Assembly: GCA_030704615.1 (NCBI GenBank)
Contig: CM060731.1
Span: 81,884,756-81,948,755, forward strand
DNA length: 64,000 nucleotides
Direction of reading: 5' to 3'
Origin: Takakia lepidozioides
Taxonomy: Eukaryota; Streptophyta; Takakiopsida; Takakiales; Takakiaceae
Notes under the pieces: generated by a model
Databases searched by the model: none
What the model was told of the DNA's origin: nothing
Seen by the model: the letters and a program-made list of their open reading frames with translations, nothing else
Shown here: positions 11,866 through 21,172 of the stretch, piece after piece
Layout: each line of letters begins with the position of its first letter
Numbering within the stretch: the stretch's first letter is position 1
Program-made: the position numbers and the translations under genes

Positions 11866-12422
11866 TCATGAGGGGACCTATAGCCGCGGAATCGGCACCA
11901 TTTTTCGCCAGAGAGACCTATACCTTACCGCGAAATACTCCGTTTTCAGGTTACGGACCCTATTACCGCGAAATTCGGCGCCATATTTGCACATGTCGCT
12001 GGGAATTGGCATGAGCGGAAGACGAAATATCATGAGCACAACCGTCAAAACTACAATTTCCCTTCAAGGGGCCGAATAATATTTTTTTTTTCCTGACACA
12101 TTGTATTAAATTATTGTTTTTATTGTTTTTTATTGTTTTTTATTTTCGAAATTTGTACTTCTGCTCATGATAACCGATTGTCTTACTACTCCGCTCATGC
12201 CGCTCATGCTCATGAAATAGCTAACCTCCAACCAGATGTGTCATAACATCAAAAAATGATGGTGGTCAATTACGCCATTGGGGTTCACAATGTTCTGGAG
12301 GTCATCGTGGCAGACTACTTGGCATGCAATGGAATGAGATCAAACTGAGTTGGGTTCCTGTCACTGAACTAGGCTGGATTGGACTTGTGTTACGATTGAA
12401 ATCTAGTGAGAGTTGTGATAAG
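11866..12422. other. AT-rich intergenic stretch, possible old LTR end
   Basis: No gene is seen. T-rich low-complexity runs lie at 12085-12145 and short CGCTCATG repeats at 12190-12215. The part just before 12423 may be the 3' end of the LTR of the old gypsy element, because a tRNA-Met-like primer site follows, but LTR limits are not visible. Confidence 0.3.
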
Positions 12423-12434
12423 TGGTATCAGGGC
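12423..12434 (+). other. primer binding site of the old Ty3/gypsy element
   Basis: TGGTATCAGGGC differs by one base from TGGTATCAGAGC, the plant retrotransposon primer site complementary to the 3' end of initiator tRNA-Met. It lies about 290 bp upstream of the gag remnant on the same strand. Confidence 0.6.
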
Positions 12435-12720
12435 ATAGTACCGATCAGGGATTACTAATCGTGGAACTCTTGGAAATTTTGTGAATGAGTCGAGTTTCAT
12501 TCGGTTCGGTGAGCACGCACCCCTGTGACGATCAAGATAACGAGATAGCAGCGAGCGTTTTGACGCGGCTAGCCTGCATCGAATTTCAGATCGTGAGCAT
12601 AGCAATCACTTATTTCCCCAACCACAGATGGAAGCCTTGGGCGCTTTTCGATCTGAAATACGGAAGCCCATGTGAGGAAGCGATCTCGGGAGTTGGCAGT
12701 AATTGAACCGCGAGATCAGG

Positions 12721-12978
12721 ATGAATCTGTCGTCGATTCCCATGAGGCAGGCTAGGACGAAACGAACCAAAAACGTCATTCGAGAGATTAGAAGGCTCGT
12801 GAAATTGCCAGAGTTTATGGGTAAGCCATCTGTGAAGCCAAAGGAAATCTTGTCTTTCCTGGATACGTTAGAAGAATTCTTTGAAAATGACTATCCAGAA
12901 GAAGCCAAAATACAGACGGCTGCCTTGCAACTCCATGATGTTGCCAAACTATGGTGGTCGCGCCAGAAACATGAATTG
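12721..12978 (+). pseudogene. gag of the old Ty3/gypsy element, left part
   Basis: From ATG 12721 the frame is open for exactly 86 codons to the insertion point. It contains LPEFMGKPSVKPKEILSFLD and AALQLHDVAKLWWSR, which match the retrotransposon gag (capsid) family. The frame resumes at 24767 with LEHGKPTVDSWAML after the 11.8-kb insertion and one 4-bp target duplication are removed. Frame continuity across the insertion is exact. Confidence 0.75.
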
Positions 12979-13133
12979 TGTCGTGCGCATACATATCGCT
13001 ACACAACTACATCGCTGTCCAAAACCACACAACACATGTGCACACCACACACTAGTATACCACTAGTCCAACCACTAGGCTACAACTAGTCAGTCACTAG
13101 GCTGCCCACTATGGCAGTCACTAGTCCACACAA
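12979..13133. repeat. repeat block A, copy 1 (outer left end of the insertion)
   Basis: Begins TGTCGTGCGCATAC and ends GTCCACACA, followed by A. It is repeated at 13453-13643, where the copy has two small insertions made of CACTAGTCC-like and CTATGCTGCC-like units. It lies outside the left 317-bp repeat yet inside the insertion as defined by the gag frame and the target duplication. Confidence 0.75.
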
Positions 13134-13450
13134 TGATAAAGAAGAAGAATACAAGCACGAGCTCACAAATCTGAAGCATAAACTCATGCATATATAACCT
13201 CATCACTCAAATACAAGTCAAGCCAAGTGCACCCCACGCCATGGGGAATCCACACTACGGCGCCATAGCTAGGCGCGGTGAGGCTCAACTCGAGAAAGAT
13301 GAGCCTTCCGCGCTTGCCGTGAAGATAACCACTCCAGGGCCTAAATCTGCCTTGACCCCTGGATTGACACTTGGGCCAATCCCAAATGTCAATATGTAAA
13401 AGCTAGCTATTTCCTAGCTAGTTTCACACTAGTGGTAAAATAACTTGACA
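13134..13450 (-). repeat. long terminal repeat (3' LTR), block B
   Basis: 317 bp, from TGATAAAGAAGAAG to AATAACTTGACA. On the coding (minus) strand it runs TGTCAAG...CTTTATCA. It differs from the right copy at five positions, three of them between about 13230 and 13246. Confidence 0.85.
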
Positions 13451-13452
13451 GC

Positions 13453-13643
13453 TGTCGTGCGCATACATATCGCTACACAACTACATCGCTGTCCAAAACC
13501 ACACAACACATGTGCACACCACACACTAGTATACCACTAGTCCACCACTAGTCCAGCCACTAGTCCAACCACTAGGCTACAACTAGTCAGTCACTAGGCT
13601 GCCACTATGCTGCCCACTATGGCAGTCACTAGTCCACACAATC
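13453..13643. repeat. repeat block A, copy 2, ending at a purine tract
   Basis: Second copy of the block at 12979-13133. On the minus strand its edge is preceded by AGGGGGGCGA (13644-13653), which looks like a polypurine tract, the usual start point of plus-strand cDNA synthesis beside a 3' LTR. This suggests that block A belongs to the U3 end of the true LTR. Confidence 0.6.
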
Positions 13644-13900
13644 GCCCCCCTAGCTGGTGCTTAGGTCCCTCTAAGTCCAGGTAGCCACAAGATGTGATAG
13701 TGACCATAGCCTCACTAAGTCCTCCACCACTATCCCTACTACACTCAAACTCGATAGATCAAGAGGCCGGGTGCAAGAGTTGCCCCATCGTTAGTCGCCG
13801 TCTTGCAACCTGTGAACTTGAGCTTGGGATCTCATGTATTGACTCCTATGAGCTTGGCCTCCCATGTCTTGTTAGCTGCCTCCAGTCATGTCCACTGCCA

Positions 13901-14047
13901 CTATCCCAAGCAGTGTGGACACAACCAATCTCCGTCAGGAACCTTCTCAAGAGGTGGTGTCAAGCATCCCATATGCCAACCCCTTGAGCATCGATCACAC
14001 ACCAGCATGGTGGCTGCCCCTTTGGCAGACCCACAGAGCATGCACCT
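13901..14047 (-). CDS. PHD finger at the C terminus of the retrotransposon polyprotein
   Basis: The last 48 codons of the integrase frame have the C4HC3 pattern of a PHD finger: CMLC, then LVCDRC, GWHMGC, and finally GDWLCPHC before the stop. The spacing and the LTPPL stretch with the following Trp are typical of PHD domains that bind the histone H3 tail. Many Ty3 elements of plants carry a chromodomain in this position. By inference the finger could direct integration to a chromatin state. It is in frame with the integrase, with no break. Confidence 0.85.
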   Translation of the reverse strand, partial: RCMLCGSAKGAATMLVCDRCSRGWHMGCLTPPLEKVPDGDWLCPHCLG

Positions 14048-15142
14048 CAAACCTGCAGGTACCACTGCCAAGTTTGGGTCAACTCTGCCATCGACATTGG
14101 GAAGGTGACATGGCGCACAATTACGCACATGGTCCTTCCAAGTCATGCCATCCCGACCCTCCAAGATCAGGACCCCTGAGGGCAACACCTCTCGAACCCT
14201 CAGAATAACACGCCCTGCAGTAACATCCAGAGTCGTAGGAGCAGTCTGCTGCAAATAAACATAGTCACCAGGGCTAAACCTCCGAACCCCAGGACGATAT
14301 CCTCCACCACGTATAGTGGCATACCTCAACGTATCACGGTGCTGTGCAATGGCAAGGTTCTCAAAAGCCATGGGCATGACTTTCTTGAACAACTCTGCAC
14401 GCTGATCACATGCACGTACCCACACGTCCGGATCGTCAAGGTTAAGGACTTGAGCAGTGTCCCTACGAATGGCTGCAGGCAAATCCGGCTCTCGGCCAAA
14501 GAGAAGGAAATATGGTGAGAAGGAGGCAAGTGATGCTTGTTTGCTGAACCTGTAGCCCATGGCTAACCAAGGAACCTGAAGATCCCAATCTCCTAGGTGT
14601 CCCTTCTGCAAGCCATACTTGCGCAAACCCCTCTTCACCGTCTGAACAACTCTCTCTGCTAAGCCATCGGCCTCAGGATGATCCCGAGAAGTGGTGCGGT
14701 GGTCTATCAAGGCTTTATCACACAAAGCCTGAAACTCCCCCAAGAACTCTCTCCCTTGGTCCGTGAGTACCTCAGCTGGAGCACCAAATCGGCTAAGCAC
14801 ACGATCCAAGAATGCATACGCAGCCCCCTCACTAGCCTTGTCAGGCAATGGAACCAACTCAATCCACTTGGAGAAGTGCTCCACCATCACCAACACATAT
14901 CTGTGGTGGCGCATAGTCAGTGGCAACGGTCCTGCGAAGTCAAGACTCCACCTGTAGCCCAATCCCATGATTGGTAAAGGATGCAACTGTGGTGTAGGGG
15001 CGTTGAATGAAGCACGCACCCTGTCACACACCATGCACCTAGCCACGAACTGTTGCACCTCTGTATGCATACCACGCCACCAATACTGCCCCTGCAGTAA
15101 ACTGTGAGTGCGTCGCAAAATGCCCCAACTCCTCATGGGCAT
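13901..15142 (-). CDS. integrase (with C-terminal PHD finger)
   Basis: 413-codon frame. The HHCC zinc-binding N-terminus ends in CMVCDRVRASF; its two His residues (HAHEELGHF) lie in the previous frame, so a 1-2 nt change splits the zinc domain near 15120. The DDE catalytic core is complete: SLDFAGPLP, VLTDQGREFLG and HPEADGLAERVV give Asp, Asp and Glu. A GPY/F-like tail (SPGDYVYLQQ, then REVLPSGVLILEGRDG) leads into the PHD finger. The function is insertion of cDNA into the genome. Confidence 0.85.
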   Translation of the reverse strand: MPMRSWGILRRTHSLLQGQYWWRGMHTEVQQFVARCMVCDRVRASFNAPTPQLHPLPIMGLGYRWSLDFAGPLPLTMRHHRYVLVMVEHFSKWIELVPLPDKASEGAAYAFLDRVLSRFGAPAEVLTDQGREFLGEFQALCDKALIDHRTTSRDHPEADGLAERVVQTVKRGLRKYGLQKGHLGDWDLQVPWLAMGYRFSKQASLASFSPYFLLFGREPDLPAAIRRDTAQVLNLDDPDVWVRACDQRAELFKKVMPMAFENLAIAQHRDTLRYATIRGGGYRPGVRRFSPGDYVYLQQTAPTTLDVTAGRVILRVREVLPSGVLILEGRDGMTWKDHVRNCAPCHLPNVDGRVDPNLAVVPAGLRCMLCGSAKGAATMLVCDRCSRGWHMGCLTPPLEKVPDGDWLCPHCLG

Positions 15143-16950
15143 GCCGCACTAACCGTGCACGCTGTGTGGGGTGAGGCACAATCCTCACCCGACCATCCTC
15201 CCACACTCGAAGTAGGTGTATCCCCTCCCACTTGAACCTCTTGGCTCGTTGCAGGATCCGATCCCTCTCCCTGGCAGTCACAATGGCTGCCGTGTCTCCC
15301 GTGCGGAGGTAGTCCAACACAGCCGAATCCTCATGTATATCTCTGGCACCACCTAGCTCATCACTAGCCTCAGGGTCCTCAGACACTCCGTCTACAGTCA
15401 TCCCTGTTGTAGGTCCAATCTGACCTCCCGATGCCAAGATACACAAAAATGCAGATGCGTGCCATCCCGGCACCATCTCCTCGTCCGTCTCACCATGCCA
15501 CCGAGCTCCAGTGTCATCCTGCTGGCTCATGCATGGATTGCGACTCAATCCATCCGCATCCCGATTGACCAAACCCGGTCGATGCACAACCTGAAAGTCA
15601 TACTCCTGGAGTATAAGTGCCCACCGTGCAAGCTTCCCCGTAAGCTTGTCTGACTCCATCAACCACTTGAGTGGCTGGTGATCCGTGACAAGGGTGAAAA
15701 GATTGCCGTATAGATAGCACCTGAAGTGTGCCACGGCCCACACTGCAGCTAAGCACTCTCCCTCATATGAGCTGTACTTAGCCTCTGCAGCGTTGTTCGA
15801 GCGGCTAGCGTAAGCCACTACGAACTCTCTTCCCTCATCATCCACCTGTGTGAGCACCGCTCCAAGCCCCAGCATGCTCCAATCCGTATGCAGCTGAAAG
15901 GGACGCCCCCTGATAGGTCGTCTCAAGATAGGCGCCGAGGTCAACCTCGCCTTGAGCTCTTGAAAAGCTCGTTCCTGCTCATCTTCCCACTGCCACTCCT
16001 GGTCCACCTTGGTTAGAGCCTTTGCAATGGTACTAAATCCCTTGACAAACCGTCTATAATAGTTTGCCAACCCCATGAAAGCTCGAACTCGGCTCACATC
16101 CGTGGGGCGTGGAATTTGTGCAATGGCCTCTACCTTAGTCTGCTGTACCCCCAATCCTCCAGGATATATCATGTGACCCAGATACTCAATCTGGTTGTGG
16201 AAAAACTTGCACTTCCCCGGATGCAACTTCAATCCGTGCGCTCTCAAGCGCTCCAATACCACCTGAAGGTGTCTCTCATGCTCCTCCATCGTAACACTAA
16301 AGATGATGATGTCATCTATGTAGCACCGAGCAAAGTCCACCCCTGCTAGAATCCTATCCATGACTCTCTGAAAACTCTGCAGGAGCATTCTTAAGCCCAA
16401 ATGGTAAGAACCGCCACTGATATAGGCAATCCTTGCCGTGCTCATTGATCCCCCAGAATGTCGTCTTCTGCTTGTCCGCCTCCTTGATTGGCAACTGGTG
16501 ATATCCGGATCGTAAATCCAAAGTGCTAAAGGCCTTAGCATGCCCGATGGCATCAAAGATCTCCTCTGGTGTTGGCATGGCATACTTATCGGACTTGGTC
16601 TGACGATTTACAGGCCGGTAATCACCGCACATACGTCTCTCCGTCCAATTGCCATAGACATCCTTCTTGGCTGGCATCACTGTGGCTGAAGCATACTCTC
16701 CACCAGAGAGCTCCACCAAACCTGCCTCCCAGAGATCTTGAGTCCTCATCTGAATCAAAGACCTCTCCATGTCACTGTATCTATAGGGTCTCCGAAAGAT
16801 TGGCGTGTCAGTGGCCAACTCAATACGGATCTCTTGACCCTTCAGTGCTCCCAAGTCCTTCAAACTGAAGGCAAAGCAATTCCTGTAAGCCCTCAGGAAC
16901 CGCCGTATACGTCGTCTCTCTCCTCCGGTGACAATGGGTCCAATGTCAGG
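15039..16950 (-). CDS. reverse transcriptase and RNase H
   Basis: The RT begins in the methyltransferase frame after the TAG at 17023: ELATDTPIFRRPYRYS, ERRMCGDYRPVNR, FSTLDLRSGYHQLPI and WRFLPFGLKNAPAEF are standard Ty3 RT blocks. A one-base insertion in the T run (16371-16374 on the plus strand) then shifts the frame; the next block QRVMDRILAGVDFARCYIDD holds the YxDD active site. RNase H follows with LHTDWSMLGLGAVL, YSSYEGECLAAVWA and LVTDHQPLKWL, then ADGLSR. A linker of about 100 residues leads to the integrase. Apart from the frame break the catalytic residues are present. Confidence 0.85.
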
Positions 16951-17022
16951 CTCCCAATTGTCCTCCGTAACTACAACCTTAAGTCCAGTGGGCTTAGAGG
17001 TAGAGGACGCGTCCAGTGGTTG

Positions 17023-17025
17023 CTA
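17023..17025 (-). promoter_or_regulatory. in-frame TAG in readthrough context between methyltransferase and RT
   Basis: The minus-strand reading is ACA TAG CAA CCA CTG, and the frame stays open on both sides. TAG followed by CAA CCA fits UAG-CAR-YYA, the context known from tobamovirus-type stop-codon readthrough. The alternative is simple mutation of a CAG codon, a CHG methylation context prone to C-to-T change. Confidence 0.5.
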
Positions 17026-17269
17026 TGTTGCAACCTCTTGAGCAGTACTCCCTGCCTGCTCAGTCAATGACAAGGCCTCATCCTGCCCCATCATCTCATC
17101 CTTGAGGACCTCCTCAACCCGAGAAGAATCCCCAACCTCATCCATCACAGCCGCCTTGGCTGCCAACTCCCTCTGAACCTCGAGCACCTCCCACGTGTGC
17201 CATGGATGCATGCACCCCGTGGTCCTCACATGCTCGCCCCCACTCACTGCCTGTACCGTCTCGGTAGGC

Positions 17270-18272
17270 AGAGAGACCATTGAGGGAAGTGTACTCCGCA
17301 CTCTGCGTTGCTCAGCCAGAGCCAAGCTGATAATCCAGGTCAAGCAATTGAGATCCATTGCTTGCCCCAACACTTGACGACGTGATGCCTCAGAAAGAGA
17401 CGACACCGCCGTGGTACCAGTGGTAAAACCCATTGCCCGCTCACGCTCGTCAGCATTAGGCTCCACTAACTGCTGCAACTGAGCATCCCACAGGAGGCCA
17501 GGTCCACTATCCCGGAAAGCATGCGATCCTGGGAAGCTGAGCAGTGTAGGTAATGCTGCTCGTGGTTGACCCACCTTGTTGACCACTGCCAAAGGCGAAC
17601 GGTCATCGTGTCTCACACGCTGAGACTGCCTCCCTGTGTCCAGAATGTTATCCACTGTGAGATGTGCTGGCCGCTGCACCCCATCAAATGCACGCTTGAG
17701 CAGTGCGGGTGGCATCAAGTTAGTCCACCATAGCCGTGGACGATGAGCCCGTGACCCCACTGTAGCTGCATCTAGCAACACTGCTGACCCAAGCCACGAC
17801 CGGACTTGATGCACACTGGCCATCACCCTGGCCCGAGAATCGCCCATCAGTGGCACATTCTCCAAGATGTATGCTGGAGATACAGCTTGATGAAGCTGCA
17901 AGTGGCGCAAAACCCGCACCATCTCCCAAAACAGACCCGACCTCGAGTCTCGCAATCCATTGCCATGCCCGGCTGATGAATGCCCTTGGCAGGGCCAACC
18001 TGCCACTACCAGATCAATGGAGCCAACCCGCTCCAAATCCTGCGCCCCCAGCAACGAAATGTCTGCTGGCAAGGCCTGCTGATATCCACGAATTGCAGAC
18101 ACCGACAACAACTCAGGGTACCGCTGCACCAACTGAGCAACATGGCGAAGTGAAACGCGTCGTGCAGTCTCATCCCTCTCCACATACAGGTAACGCCGAA
18201 CTCGTACACCTGCTGTAACACAGCAGCCAATCCGGTGCTGATCCCGCCAAACAAGTCCAGAAGACAAATGCC
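17270..18272 (-). CDS. C5 cytosine DNA methyltransferase domain inside the retrotransposon polyprotein
   Basis: About 325 residues with the C5-methyltransferase motifs in canonical order. Motif I: LLDLFGGISTGLAAVLQ (SAM binding, 18213-18260). A YLYVERDETARR block follows. Motif IV: GWPCQGHSSAG, with the catalytic Cys of PCQ at 17986-17994. Motif VI: YILENVPL (ENV near 17862). Motif VIII: SRAHRPRLWW. A target-recognition region of about 85 residues comes next, then motif IX (ERERAMGF) and motif X (RRQVLGQAMDLNCLTW). AHRPRLWW-TNL and LFGG-STG resemble DNMT3/DRM-type enzymes, while PCQG is more like MET1/CMT, so the clade is uncertain. One base is missing near 18210, between motif I and the rest. 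It lies between protease and RT, so it would be released or carried as part of Pol. Expected reaction: transfer of a methyl group from SAM to cytosine. Confidence 0.9.
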
Positions 18273-18639
18273 TTCATCCGGATACTGCCACACAATAGGT
18301 GTGGTGTCCAATGGAGACAATTGAGGTGGTCCTGGTGCAATCCCCACACTCTCCTCCTCTCCTGACGGTACAAAAGCCTCCACCCAGGCTTGTTGCACCC
18401 GTCGATCAGCATCCCGCTGCAAATCCTTGCTCGTGCCCCACAATGGAGTCTGAGCAACCATGGTAGGCAACTCCGCCATACCATACATGTCATCCTGCTC
18501 TCCCGGAGGTGGTACATCCTCTGAATGAGCATTGCCCTCAAGCAACTCTCTAGGCCAACTCACTGCCGCTGTGAATGCTGCTAGTGTCGGCATCTTGCCT
18601 CGCTGGGCAACCGCAACTCCTCCTATGAACGTCACAGGG

Positions 18640-19172
18640 AGCTGCACACGCCGGCCCTCCCCTGACTGCCATGCAGGCCTATAGGAAGCTGACTCCTCCC
18701 AAAAATCCAGGGTGAAGCCCATGGGGTACAACACTGCCCCACCAACCAGGACATCGTATGAGACTGCGTCTGTCACAATGGCCTTGGCTCGCATCACTGA
18801 GCCATCTGTAGGGTGATCCGGCCGTAGTCTGATAGCCAACTCACGCCGTGTCATGCCCCGAGCCTGCTCCGATCCTCCCAGAGACGTCTGTATCTGGAAA
18901 GGACAAGGCTCCATATCCGCCTCCGTGAGGCCCAAGCCTGCAATAGCAGCTCTGCCCAGCATCAATGGCTGAGCTCCCGAGTCCAACAAGACCCGCAGTG
19001 GCCGGTACCTCTTGCCTGCCGGTCCACTCAAACAGAAAATGCCATCCTGGTTGTCTAACATGACAACTCCAGGTGTCACCATGGCGCGCTCAATGGCTGG
19101 CCTAGCTGGCAGCTCCATCAACCTGGCAGCTGCAGCTTGCCATGGCGCCGCCGTGGCAGTCTTGACCCTCAA
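18640..19172 (-). CDS. retroviral-type aspartic protease
   Basis: In the frame that starts after the TAG at 19176-19178. RPLRVLLDSGAQPLML carries the active-site DSG (Asp codon at 18981-18983), and SYDVLVGGAVLYPMG corresponds to the hydrophobic strand and Gly of the second half. The same frame runs on through an acidic, Pro-rich linker of about 140 residues into motif I of the methyltransferase. The role would be processing of the Gag-Pol polyprotein. Confidence 0.75.
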
Positions 19173-19175
19173 ATC

Positions 19176-19865
19176 CTAGTCCGCAGAAGATGAAGTAACC
19201 TCCCCACTCTCACAGAGTGTAGCTGCCAGCCTGAACACCTCAGCTGGTTTTACCCCCGGCGTCGCAATCATGGTAGCCGAGAACAATGGAGCCTGGCACA
19301 CAGATGTGGCCGCTCCTAGCAGCACACTAGCTGCCGTAGCCTTGGCAACACTAGGTAGTGGTGCTACCCGTGTAGCTCTCCCCAATGGCATAGTAACCTC
19401 CGCCTCGGTAACAGTCGGGCGAGAACTAGGTGCCATGGATGGCGTCGACACTGTCTCCGCCAATGTGAATGACTGAGGAAGCCTAGCCTGACGGCTTGCC
19501 TCCCCACGCTGTGGATCCAACTCCACCTCTGCACCTCGTGGCTCAGGAACTCGTGCTGCTCCTCGAGTCACGGCTGCAGCAGACTCCACCTGCACTAGTG
19601 GTAGTGCTGCTCCACACATGAATCCCATGCCTCCCATATCTCCTCCCTCAGGAGCAGGAGGTGGACCATCCGGCCTTAGAGCCGGTACCACCTGAGCTGT
19701 AGCCATGGCAGCGAGCCTCTGCTCTAGCTGCTGAAGCCGGTTGGCCATGCCTTGGTCAACACCCTGACCTCCGCGTCCTTGGCCACGTTGAGCTTGCCCT
19801 TGGCCTGCACCTCGTGGCTGGCCACCTCGTCCTCTCTGGGCTGCTCCACCTCGCCCCGGCCACCA
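19176..19865 (-). CDS. RG-rich nucleocapsid tail and linker, second frame
   Basis: The arginine-glycine-rich tail of Gag (GRG, then RGGAAQRGRGGQPRGAGQ) continues only after a -1 change at the GGGG run near 19860; in the Gag frame the same bases give an unrelated acidic stretch. The frame then has a short coiled segment (MANRLQQLEQRLAAMATAQ) and a low-complexity Ala/Val/Pro linker ending in TAG at 19176-19178, followed directly by the protease frame. The change may be a programmed -1 shift or a lost G; no standard slippery heptamer is present. Confidence 0.6.
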   Translation of the reverse strand, partial: WWPGRGGAAQRGRGGQPRGAGQGQAQRGQGRGGQGVDQGMANRLQQLEQRLAAMATAQVVPALRPDGPPPAPEGGDMGGMGFMCGAALPLVQVESAAAVTRGAARVPEPRGAEVELDPQRGEASRQARLPQSFTLAETVSTPSMAPSSRPTVTEAEVTMPLGRATRVAPLPSVAKATAASVLLGAATSVCQAPLFSATMIATPGVKPAEVFRLAATLCESGEVTSSSAD

Positions 19866-21172
19866 TTGTTCCCTTGGAACTGGCCTGGGCGCAACTCAGG
19901 ATGCAAACCATAACACTGGGCCTCTCCATGCCCGTGCTTGCCACAATGCCCACACTGCAACTGTGCAGGCTGTGCATGTGCCGACCCTTTGCCTCCCTCT
20001 GGGCAATCCTTCTTGACATGGGGTCCTCCACATGTCCAGCACACCACATCCGCCCGTTGTTGGCCAGCAAATGAAGGGAGAGACCCCTGCATCTGAGGTC
20101 CTCTCTGCCCTTCCCTGAGCTTCACCTGAGCCCCCTTGTTGCCTTGAGCACGTTGAGGTAGTGGTTGGCTAGGAGCACCACTACCCCGTGGTGTCTCCTT
20201 AGCAAATCCCACCATGACCACTCGTTCCTCCACCATGTTGAGCTCTATCCGCTCTGCCAGCAAAAACACATTTGCTAAGGTGGGTTGGGCCGCTTGTAGG
20301 AGAGTTGCATCCCGCACCCTTCTCCTCAGCTCCTTGTCCAATATCCCATACCAGAATTGGACTGCCTGAGCTTCCGTAACCCCTTGGGTTACATTTATCA
20401 AGCGCCTCATGCGAGTGAAAGCCTCCCTCAAGCTCTCGGTCGGCTTCCGTTGGAACTCTTGCAAGCTCCGCAACTTCTCTGTCCTCACCCCTTGGTAGTT
20501 CCCTCTCAACTCTTCGAAGAACTCCACAACAGGGTTGAAGGCAGGCACGGGTGCTAGTGCTGGTGCGGTAGTGGCTTGGGTGGACGTCGTAGCTACTGTA
20601 CCACCAGTCCCACTAGTTCCACTGCTACTTGCTGAAGCTGCCGGTGCAGCGGCAGGTGTAGCCACTGCCCTCGTGGCTCTAGTGCCCCTAGTGATGGAGA
20701 CATAGTCGGGTGACCAGTACATCCTCCACTCCTCGATCTCAACCTCATGCCCCCGCCTGAACTCATGGTAATCATCCATAGGCGGCCCCTCAAGGTGCTG
20801 AAACAGCCCTTTCCATGCCATGAACGGCGTAAATAGTTGTGGATTGCGCATTTGCTGCAAATCACACCAACTATCAAACTCTTGGATAAAATCATCCAAC
20901 TCGATGGTGCCCACCGCCCCAGAGTACCTTCGTGGCCCCTTGGTAGCTCCATACATCTCCTCCATTGTGTCCCACAACAATGGCAAAGAAACAACTTGCA
21001 CCGCCGGTATGAGTCCTCCTGATTCACAATCCGAATCAGAACCTTCCGTGGAAGACACAGGAGGTGAAGGTGGCCTAAACCGCACACCTCGTCTCGTGTA
21101 CCCACTAGTATCGCTAGTGCTCGAACCGGCACTGTCCCCAGCAACTAGTGGCACCTCCGTGTTGACACTCAA
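19724..21172 (-). CDS. Gag: capsid and two zinc knuckles
   Basis: 482-codon frame upstream of the pol domains. No ATG precedes the capsid in this frame after the stop at 21191-21193; the first in-frame ATG is at 20965 (MEEMYGATKGPRRYSG), so the start is uncertain. The capsid region includes FFEELRGNYQGVRTEKLRSL and EAFTRMRRLINVTQGV, matching the retrotransposon gag family. Two CX2CX4HX4C knuckles follow: CWTCGGPHVKKDC and CGHCGKHGHGEAQC, for RNA binding. The frame ends at TAG 19724 after leaving the RG-rich reading. Confidence 0.8.
   Translation of the reverse strand: MSVNTEVPLVAGDSAGSSTSDTSGYTRRGVRFRPPSPPVSSTEGSDSDCESGGLIPAVQVVSLPLLWDTMEEMYGATKGPRRYSGAVGTIELDDFIQEFDSWCDLQQMRNPQLFTPFMAWKGLFQHLEGPPMDDYHEFRRGHEVEIEEWRMYWSPDYVSITRGTRATRAVATPAAAPAASASSSGTSGTGGTVATTSTQATTAPALAPVPAFNPVVEFFEELRGNYQGVRTEKLRSLQEFQRKPTESLREAFTRMRRLINVTQGVTEAQAVQFWYGILDKELRRRVRDATLLQAAQPTLANVFLLAERIELNMVEERVVMVGFAKETPRGSGAPSQPLPQRAQGNKGAQVKLREGQRGPQMQGSLPSFAGQQRADVVCWTCGGPHVKKDCPEGGKGSAHAQPAQLQCGHCGKHGHGEAQCYGLHPELRPGQFQGNNGGRGEVEQPREDEVASHEVQAKGKLNVAKDAEVRVLTKAWPTGFSS

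Noticed and set aside
18200-18220. Programmed -1 frameshift inside the methyltransferase
   Set aside because: The break splits motif I from the next conserved block, where a programmed shift would waste most products; no slippery heptamer is present. A lost base is simpler.
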